Positions 58,463 through 64,000 of a DNA stretch of 64,000 nucleotides are shown piece after piece; position 1 is the first letter of the stretch, and each line of letters begins with the position of its first letter. Source of the stretch: Pigmentiphaga sp. NML080357 (GTDB lineage Bacteria > Pseudomonadota > Gammaproteobacteria > Burkholderiales > Burkholderiaceae_B); NCBI RefSeq assembly GCF_002188465.1, contig NZ_NINW01000008.1:140790-204789 (forward strand), written 5' to 3'. The notes under the pieces were generated by a model, which ran no database searches, was not told the origin of the DNA, and saw only the letters and a list, made by a program, of their open reading frames with translations. A program made the position numbers and the translations under genes.

Positions 58463-58827
58463 AGTCCGACTCTCTCCCGCTGCTCATCCCACAGCGCTGG
58501 CGGATCAACCGCCAGATCAAACAGCGTGACGTGGTTCGGCAATTCGTCGTCCAGGATGGCCGCCACGATGTCGGGTGCCAGCGTGGTCAGGTTGACCATC
58601 CGGCTGACGTAGCTGTTGTCGATCCCCTCCCGCGTGGCGATTTCCTTCAAGGACTTCGCTTCCCCCGATTCCAGCATCGCCAGCCAGCGGTGACCCCTGG
58701 CCAGCGCCAATTGAATGGAGGTCGGTGCCACGTCCCATGGTCTGACCGGTGCAGTCTCACCGTTCGGGAGAGTGACCAGCTTGCGGCCGCTGCGCCGCTT
58801 GATCTGGATCGGCACAGACAGAGTTAG
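58459..58827 (-). CDS. HTH (ParB/KorB-like) phage-associated protein, 5' end unclear
   Basis: About 122 residues: a basic N-terminal VPIQIKRRSGRKLV, ALARGHRWLAMLESGEAKSLKEIA, HTH region EGIDNSYVSRMVNLTTLAPDIVAAIL, and a C-terminal PPALWDEQRERV. This fits a small HTH protein often found beside site-specific recombinases and DUF2924 genes in prophages. No proper start codon is seen; the frame continues through the opposite phage gene to 59646, which I reject. The true 5' end may have been lost at the junction near 58828. Confidence 0.75.
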   Translation of the reverse strand, partial: LTLSVPIQIKRRSGRKLVTLPNGETAPVRPWDVAPTSIQLALARGHRWLAMLESGEAKSLKEIATREGIDNSYVSRMVNLTTLAPDIVAAILDDELPNHVTLFDLAVDPPALWDEQRERVGL

Positions 58828-59655
58828 CCGGCCATCACTCGCCTGCGCGGCCCAGGCTCCTCGGCAGGCGATGCGATCTATGTGCAGGTCTGTCTGTTCG
58901 CCGACGCGGCTGCACCCGCGTATTCCATCCGGGTTCTCGGCTCGCAATCGTGGCAAAGCGCCGTCTCGATCAGCACCCCGGAAGGCCAACCAGGCAGTCT
59001 GCTCTCGGGGGCCGGTTCGCTCGGCATCTTGCCGAGAATGCCGGTGTTCAACAGCGCGATCAGTTACTGGTTCGTCGCCAACGGCCGCCGCTTCATCGTC
59101 GTGGCGAAATCCTCGGCCTACTGGGGGGCGCTCTACGCGGGGTTTTTCCTGCCCTACGGCACGCCGTCGCAGTACCCGTATCCGCTCTTCATCGGCGCCA
59201 ACACCTCGCGCGGCGACAACTATCAAAGTTCGGATCTCGATATCGCGGGCAGCGCGTTCTGGCGCAACGATGGTGAGTACGGCAGCTACAGCGCAGCTAT
59301 CCTGCAGCCGAGCGGCGGCTGGGTCGGCACCAACCGCTTCGATACGAGCTACACCGGTCGCGCCTGGCCCTGGGCAATGTCGCAGGAGACCAGGAGGAAC
59401 AGCGTAGGGCGCTACGACATGGGCAACCTCACGCAGTTGCCGAACGGCGCCAGTCCGCTGCTGCCGGCCATCCTCTATGACTGCGGAACCTCCCGTCCCT
59501 TCAACGTCTGGGGCGAGCTGCAAGGCGTGTTCGCCGTGCCCGGCTTCGGGGTGGCCGCTGGCGACACCGTGACGGTGGCCGGCAAAGTCCATTTGGTCGT
59601 CCAGGCGGCGACTTCCACCAATGCGGCGCGCTTTGCCGCCATTCAACTGAACTGA
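58828..59655 (+). pseudogene. Phage tail/virion protein lacking its 5' end
   Basis: An open frame of 275 codons begins after a TAG at 58825 with no good start; a GTG at 58882 is the first candidate and lacks a clear binding site. The text from GSSAGDAIYVQVCLF onward looks like the inside of a domain, so the N-terminus is probably missing. The rest (FNSAISYWFVANGRRFIVVAK, DLDIAGSAFWRNDGEYGSY) resembles the next phage gene in layout, and both end with a GE-type beta module. Likely a virion structural protein. Confidence 0.65.
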
Positions 59656-59676
59656 GAACTTGCTCGAGGCGATTCA

Positions 59677-60819
59677 ATGGCTTACATCACCGGCGCGTCG
59701 GCGGACATCAACACGCTGCTGACGGCGATCAAGAATTTTGCGGTCGCCAATGGCTGGACGGCCAACGCTACCGACACCTTTACGCTGACGTTCCCGACCT
59801 ATGGATCGACCGGTGGCGCGGCCCACGCCGGCACGACGTCGATGATTTCCTCGGTCAGCAGCTCCGATGCGTACCGGAATCAGTCGGAAACCAGCTTGAC
59901 GGCGAACCGGGCCGTGTTGTCCAAGAACGGCGTGTCCTACCAGCTGTTCGCGGTCAATAAAAAGCTCTACAAGAACGGCGTCAACGGCACCTATGCCTGC
60001 CTGGAGGCCTGGGCGTGCGACGGCTTCGTCGCTGGCACCGCCGCCAACCTACAGACCAACAATCGAAAGTTCGTGATGGTCGGCCCGATGGCCACCTCGC
60101 TCTACGCCTACCACCTGTTCTCGAGCGGAGACTTCATCCATGTGGTGATTGAGGAGATGCCAGGGCGTTTTCGACACCTGTCGTTCGGTTTCATCAACAA
60201 GTACGGCGCTTTTGCCGGAGGGCAGTACCTGACCGCAGGCTGCCCCATCGAGTCGTTCACGACGACGCCCAATGCGTTCAACACTTCAAATCACATGATT
60301 CCTTTCGGTGCGAACGGCTTGGGACCGTCGAGGGCATCGCTTGCATCGAACGGTTATCCGGGTAGTTATGTCAGAGCCGACATCGATGGTTGGACGGTCG
60401 GTTGGCGGCTGATCTCGACCGGCTCGTACACGACGGAACAGTTGGACGCCTACGGGTGCTCAAGCTACGCCAATGCGACCAACAACCGCGCGGGCTACAT
60501 CGGGTCCGGGACCCAGAACTCCCTCAACACCCTGGCGCACGATCTGGCTTATCACTGCTCGCCGCAAAGCTACAACGGTCTGGCGCCGATGCTGCCATGC
60601 TACGTGGGCGTCAATCGCACGCCCTACGTCGGCACTTGGACGCTGCTCGGCGAATTCCCCGATGTGCGCTTCCTGAACATCTCGAACTTCAACCCAGGCA
60701 ACGAGCTGACCCTTGGCACCGACGTGTGGAAGATCTTCCCACTGTGGAACAAGGCCTACACGCTCGGGGCGGAACCGATCAGCTACGACTACGGCCTGGC
60801 CTACCGCAAGGTGATGTAA
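59677..60819 (+). CDS. Phage tail-associated virion protein
   Basis: The 380-residue protein is rich in Ser, Thr, Asn, Gly and aromatic residues (TNNRKFVMVGPMATSLYAYHLF, FRHLSFGFINKYGAFAGGQYL), typical of beta-rich phage structural proteins. No enzyme motif. GAGG precedes the ATG. Its end touches the next gene (TAA then ATG one base later). The C-terminal LLGEFPDVRFLNISNFNPGNELTLG resembles the end of the preceding truncated gene, suggesting paralogues. Confidence 0.8.
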   Translation: MAYITGASADINTLLTAIKNFAVANGWTANATDTFTLTFPTYGSTGGAAHAGTTSMISSVSSSDAYRNQSETSLTANRAVLSKNGVSYQLFAVNKKLYKNGVNGTYACLEAWACDGFVAGTAANLQTNNRKFVMVGPMATSLYAYHLFSSGDFIHVVIEEMPGRFRHLSFGFINKYGAFAGGQYLTAGCPIESFTTTPNAFNTSNHMIPFGANGLGPSRASLASNGYPGSYVRADIDGWTVGWRLISTGSYTTEQLDAYGCSSYANATNNRAGYIGSGTQNSLNTLAHDLAYHCSPQSYNGLAPMLPCYVGVNRTPYVGTWTLLGEFPDVRFLNISNFNPGNELTLGTDVWKIFPLWNKAYTLGAEPISYDYGLAYRKVM

Positions 60820-62502
60820 ATGCCCGACTTCGCCGGAGCCTTCACGTCAAACATCCTGGGCGGCGCAGTGGCCACCGGGATGAACAGCCTGTGGGACGAT
60901 GGTCGACCTGCGTACTACGCACCGACCACGGTCATCGCGGCCATTGCTGGTGCGGTCGGTGTCATCGACAGCGGCCAGCCGTCGCCCGAGGCACTGATCG
61001 CGCGGACTGGCGCACACTGTGGTTCTTTCTCGGACGACTACTACCACCGGATCTACCTGCAGCCGTCCAGGATCGAGTTCGGCAATCTCGTCATTCCCAC
61101 AACCCGTACCGTCGAAGTCTGGAATGCGTTCCTGGACCCGGTGACGATTTTCCAGCTGGACGGCGACACCGAGGGCTTGTCCCTGGGGTTCTTCCCGCCA
61201 ACAAGGATGCGGGGGCTGGAGGACATCTTCTACGAGGTCACGGCCACTCTCGATGGCCCAAGCTTCGTCGATACGCTGCTGACGCTGCATTTCTCGGCTG
61301 GCGGCACACGGGATCTGGCGATCAGCTATGGCCGCGTGCTGGTCATGGGCCTGCTGCACGATTGGCAAGGCGGCTTCACCGAGCGGCTGGAATGGCTCAC
61401 CGACGTGCTGACGATGCGCGACGGTGGTGAGCAGCGGGTGCGGCTGCGGACCGATCCCCGGCGCTCGTTCGAGTTCGACGTGCTGGAGTACGGCAACGGC
61501 GGGCAGCTTGATCTCTTGATGAACGTCTGGCAGTCGCGCGTCTATGCCGTGCCGGTGTGGACCGACAAGGCTTGGCTTGCGGCCGCCATCCATCCCGGCG
61601 ACACGGTGCTGGCCGTGAGTACCACGGACCTGGACTATCACGCCGGTGGGCTGGCCATCGTCGGCTCAAGCGCTGGCGCCAGCGAGGCACTGGAAGTCCT
61701 GTCCCTGACCGCCGGGACGATCACGCTCAAGCGCCCGGCCTTGGGGAACTGGCCCGCAGGCTCCTGGATCGCCCCTGCCCGGCTAGGACGGTTACCCGCC
61801 CAGCAGACCGTGACCCGGCCAACGGCGGCGATCTCCCAGGCCAAATTGCGCTTCGAGCTGGAGGACCTGGCTTCGCCAGTGGCGGCGACGAGTTCACCGA
61901 TTCAGTACCGAGGCTACGACACGCTGCTGCTGCATCCAAACCGGGTCGAGGACGTCAGCATCGACTATCAGCGACTCGCCGATGTGTTCGACGTTGAGAC
62001 CGGTACGCCTGCGGTGATCGACAGCCCGAACCGGCCCTTTATCGTGCGCCGCCACCAGTACCTGCTGCCAGACCGCACCCGGCTCACTGCGATGCGAGGC
62101 TGGCTCGCGGCCCGTGCAGGTCGTCAGGTGCCTTTCTGGGTGCCGACGTGGGAGCGTGGTCTCGAGGTCGCCCAGCCCTTCGCCCTGGATGCCACGGAAA
62201 TTCTGGTCCAGGGCCGGGGCTTCGCCACCTACTACCAGGCCATGCCCGGCCGGCGGGACGTGGCCTTCCTGCACAACGACGGCACCTGGTTCTTGCGCAG
62301 CATCACCGGGTTCGAGTTCGTGGACGGGGTGGTGGAACGGATGCGGATCGACGCCGCGCTGGGACGGGCCTGCGTGCCGTCCGATTTCCGGATCGTCTGT
62401 TTCCTGGAACTGGCCCGACTGGAGAGCGATGCCGTGGAATTTTTCTTCGAAACGGATCGTGTGGTTCGGGTGACTTTGCCTATTCGGAGCATCAACGGAT
62501 GA
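60820..62502 (+). CDS. Large phage tail assembly protein
   Basis: The 560-residue protein lies between a virion protein and a BR0599-type gene, where a baseplate or distal tail component is expected. N-terminal FAGAFTSNILGGAVATGMNSLW resembles other tail proteins; the body is beta-rich, with TVEVWNAFLDPVTIFQLDG resembling an immunoglobulin-like repeat. The latter half (IQYRGYDTLLLHPNRVEDVSI, LLPDRTRLTAMRGWLAARAGRQVPFWVPTW) looks like a DUF2460-like tail module. Its stop overlaps the next start (ATGA). Confidence 0.8.
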   Translation: MPDFAGAFTSNILGGAVATGMNSLWDDGRPAYYAPTTVIAAIAGAVGVIDSGQPSPEALIARTGAHCGSFSDDYYHRIYLQPSRIEFGNLVIPTTRTVEVWNAFLDPVTIFQLDGDTEGLSLGFFPPTRMRGLEDIFYEVTATLDGPSFVDTLLTLHFSAGGTRDLAISYGRVLVMGLLHDWQGGFTERLEWLTDVLTMRDGGEQRVRLRTDPRRSFEFDVLEYGNGGQLDLLMNVWQSRVYAVPVWTDKAWLAAAIHPGDTVLAVSTTDLDYHAGGLAIVGSSAGASEALEVLSLTAGTITLKRPALGNWPAGSWIAPARLGRLPAQQTVTRPTAAISQAKLRFELEDLASPVAATSSPIQYRGYDTLLLHPNRVEDVSIDYQRLADVFDVETGTPAVIDSPNRPFIVRRHQYLLPDRTRLTAMRGWLAARAGRQVPFWVPTWERGLEVAQPFALDATEILVQGRGFATYYQAMPGRRDVAFLHNDGTWFLRSITGFEFVDGVVERMRIDAALGRACVPSDFRIVCFLELARLESDAVEFFFETDRVVRVTLPIRSING

Positions 62503-63302
62503 CCTATCAGAACCAAGAAAACAGCCTCCATGCCGGCCAGCCGGTCGAGTTGTATCGCTTCGCGCTGGGGACCACCATCTGGCGCTACACGTCAGCGCGG
62601 GATGCTGTGACCTACAACGGCGAGCAGTACATTCCGGCACCGATCCGGCGCTCGGAGATCGAGCAGACGCAGGAGTTCGGCCGCGCGATGCTCAATCTCG
62701 AAGCAGCGCTCGACATTGGCGTGGTGCAGTCCTTCATCGTGACCCCGCCCGATGGCGTGCTGTCACTCACCATCTTTCGCCAGCACCTGTCCGACCCAGG
62801 GACGGAATTCATCACTTGGTGGAAAGGGCGCGTCGTGTCGGTGGTGTTCGGCGGCATCACGGCGCAGATGCGCTGCGAACCGATTTTTACGACGCTCAAG
62901 CGTTCGGGGCGCCGGGCGAACTACCAGATCAACTGCCGTCATCCGCTCTACCACGGCGGCTGCAAGGTCAATGCGGCCGACTACAAGACCGCCGGCATCG
63001 TCGAGAGCGTGGCGGGGCTGGAGGTGACTGCGTCCGTCTTTCTGCCCAAGCCGATTGCCTGGTTCGTCGGTGGTCGGCTGATGGCCGCCGGGGTGCAACG
63101 GATGATCGTCGCCAGTTCCGGCGGCGCGGTGACCCTCTCAGCGCCAATTCCAGGACTGAAGGCGGGCGACGCCTTCGAGGCTTATCCGGGCTGCGACCAC
63201 ACGCTCACGACCTGCTCCGCCAAGTTTGGCAACCAGCTGAACTACGGCGGCTTTCCTTACATCCCGGTAAAGAACCCTTTCACCGGGGACGCCATCGTTT
63301 GA
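62499..63302 (+). CDS. Phage BR0599-family (DUF2163-type) tail protein
   Basis: The 267-residue protein matches the phage BR0599 family: LYRFALGTTIWRYTSARDAVTYNGEQYIPAPI at the N-terminus, NCRHPLYHGGCKV in the middle, and a C-terminal YPGCDHTLTTCSAKFGNQLNYGGFPYIP. In related phages this gene lies in the tail-tip assembly cluster, next to the NlpC/P60 and host-specificity genes. The Cys-rich end may bind metal. It overlaps the preceding gene by ATGA. Confidence 0.92.
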   Translation: MTYQNQENSLHAGQPVELYRFALGTTIWRYTSARDAVTYNGEQYIPAPIRRSEIEQTQEFGRAMLNLEAALDIGVVQSFIVTPPDGVLSLTIFRQHLSDPGTEFITWWKGRVVSVVFGGITAQMRCEPIFTTLKRSGRRANYQINCRHPLYHGGCKVNAADYKTAGIVESVAGLEVTASVFLPKPIAWFVGGRLMAAGVQRMIVASSGGAVTLSAPIPGLKAGDAFEAYPGCDHTLTTCSAKFGNQLNYGGFPYIPVKNPFTGDAIV

Positions 63303-63311
63303 GGATTTTCC

Positions 63312-63542
63312 ATGTGGCAATACCTGATCGTGTGGGTGATCACGACGGTTCTGTCGTCGCTGCTCGCCCCCAAACCCAAGACCACTACACCTCAACCCGG
63401 CGATGTCGATGCACCGGTTGCTGCCGCCGACAGTCCGATCCCGGTGTTGTTCGGTACGCGGACGATCAAGCAGCCGAATTGCGTCTGGTTCGGCGATGTG
63501 CGGACAACGCCGATCAAGACCAAAGGAGGCGGCAAGAAATGA
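63312..63542 (+). CDS. Small phage tail-cluster protein with N-terminal membrane segment
   Basis: The 76-residue protein starts MWQYLIVWVITTVLSSLLAP, a hydrophobic segment, then a Pro/Thr linker and DSPIPVLFGTRTIKQPNCVWFGDV. The PVLFGTR piece resembles the N-terminal region of tail-tip proteins. It overlaps the next gene by ATGA. Function unknown. Confidence 0.8.
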   Translation: MWQYLIVWVITTVLSSLLAPKPKTTTPQPGDVDAPVAAADSPIPVLFGTRTIKQPNCVWFGDVRTTPIKTKGGGKK

Positions 63543-63778
63543 GCGAACAGCGCAGCAACCTTCAGATCGCCACTCACCTTGATGCCAAGGCGCTGGGCTA
63601 TTGCAATGCTGGCCTGCGCCGCTGGTTTCCGCGCGACGGCGTGACTTTCGATGATTTTCGCCAGCAGGGCGTGAGCACCGCCTGGCTGCGGGCTACCGGG
63701 GATGCGATGGCGATTCGGCTGGCAGAGCACGTCGAGCAGCAAGCCAAATCTGAAACGAATGAGGGAGTCAAGGCATGA
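63539..63778 (+). CDS. Small phage protein of the tail cluster
   Basis: Seventy-nine residues from an ATG overlapping the preceding stop: LQIATHLDAKALGYCNAGLRRWF, then GVSTAWLRATGDAMAIRLAEHVEQQ. Soluble and helical; it reads like a small tail chaperone-like or assembly protein, but I cannot name it. The stop overlaps the next ATG. Confidence 0.78.
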   Translation: MSEQRSNLQIATHLDAKALGYCNAGLRRWFPRDGVTFDDFRQQGVSTAWLRATGDAMAIRLAEHVEQQAKSETNEGVKA

Positions 63779-64000
63779 GCGGCGGCGGCAAAGGCAGCAA
63801 AAGTGTCACCGTCGGCTACCGCTACTACGCGGGAATGCATCTGGCGCTGTGCCACGGCCCGGTCGATTCGCTCAACAAGATCGTGGTCGGCGAGCGCACG
63901 GCGTGGTCGGGATCGATGACGTCCAGCGGCCAGATCACCATCAATCAGCCCGACCTGTTCGGCGGCGACGACCGCGAGGGCGGCATCGTCGGCGCCGTCG
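63775..64000 (+). CDS. Phage tail tip (host specificity J-like) protein, cut by the window edge
   Basis: The first 75 codons are present: KGSKSVTVGYRYYAGMHLALCHGPVDSLNKIVVGERTAWSG, then LFGGDDREGGIVG. The pattern VGYRYYAGMHLALC...GPVD with GGDDREGG fits the N-terminus of large tail-tip proteins that set host range. GAGGGAG precedes the ATG, which overlaps the previous stop. The 3' part lies beyond the window. Confidence 0.85.
   Translation, partial: MSGGGKGSKSVTVGYRYYAGMHLALCHGPVDSLNKIVVGERTAWSGSMTSSGQITINQPDLFGGDDREGGIVGAV

Noticed and set aside
58828..59646. Extension of the minus-strand HTH gene to a 395-residue protein
   Set aside because: The added part is antisense to a phage structural gene and has no domain character; family members are near 130 residues.

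Overview
The window looks like chromosome of a GC-rich betaproteobacterium of the family Alcaligenaceae, most likely Bordetella or a close relative such as Achromobacter. This rests on Bug/TctC-type binding proteins, the linked run gyrA-serC-pheA-tyrA-aroA-cmk-rpsA-ihfB-lapA-lapB-hldE-hldD, the rpsP-rimM-trmD-rplS operon, a sulfate assimilation cluster of APS-reductase type, and a tmRNA with the tag ANDERFALAA. No database search was run, so the genus is inferred.

Layout. 1-2400: a cold shock gene with a strong terminator, then small unknown genes and a GNAT acetyltransferase. 2587-7666: a LysR regulator divergent from a small catabolic operon (GlcG/HbpS-like protein, extradiol dioxygenase, FAD aromatic hydroxylase, Bug binding protein). 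7722-12681: minus-strand housekeeping genes ending in the rpsP-rimM-trmD-rplS operon. 12793-20340: mixed genes, including a radical SAM protein behind a near-perfect LexA box, a GntR locus with a broken Bug gene, and a UvrD-like helicase with a DUF5710 tail. 20393-28748: a complete sulfate uptake and reduction operon (sbp-cysT-cysW-cysA-cysH-cysD-cysN) divergent from a CysB-type regulator. 28796-38149: DoxX, 1-Cys peroxiredoxin, the ETF/acyl-CoA dehydrogenase operon, a deacetylase-family protein, a lytic transglycosylase, cysM and a ComEA-like protein. 38311-52910: heptose synthesis, LapAB, IHF, S1, Cmk, aromatic amino acid synthesis, SerC and GyrA, all on the minus strand apart from one small DUF2061 gene behind a Fur-like box. 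53113-56702: an amidohydrolase, ompA with tandem hairpins, and ubiG-gph.

56803-57224 is ssrA (tmRNA), a common integration site for mobile elements. Beyond its terminator the character changes. There is a TacAT-type toxin-antitoxin pair whose promoter is covered by a perfect 25-bp palindrome, then a small HTH/ParB-like gene on the minus strand whose start abuts a phage tail gene lacking its 5' part, then a tightly overlapping block of phage tail-assembly genes running off the right edge. This is most simply a rearranged prophage or phage-tail island lodged next to ssrA. No integrase lies between ssrA and the tail genes.

The most useful leads are the LexA box on the PA0069-type radical SAM gene, the Fur-like box on DUF2061 inside the aroA-cmk junction, the TacAT operator, the phage junction at about 58828, and a translated tandem repeat that seems to have extended CysW. 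I did not find a convincing undescribed defence or signalling system.
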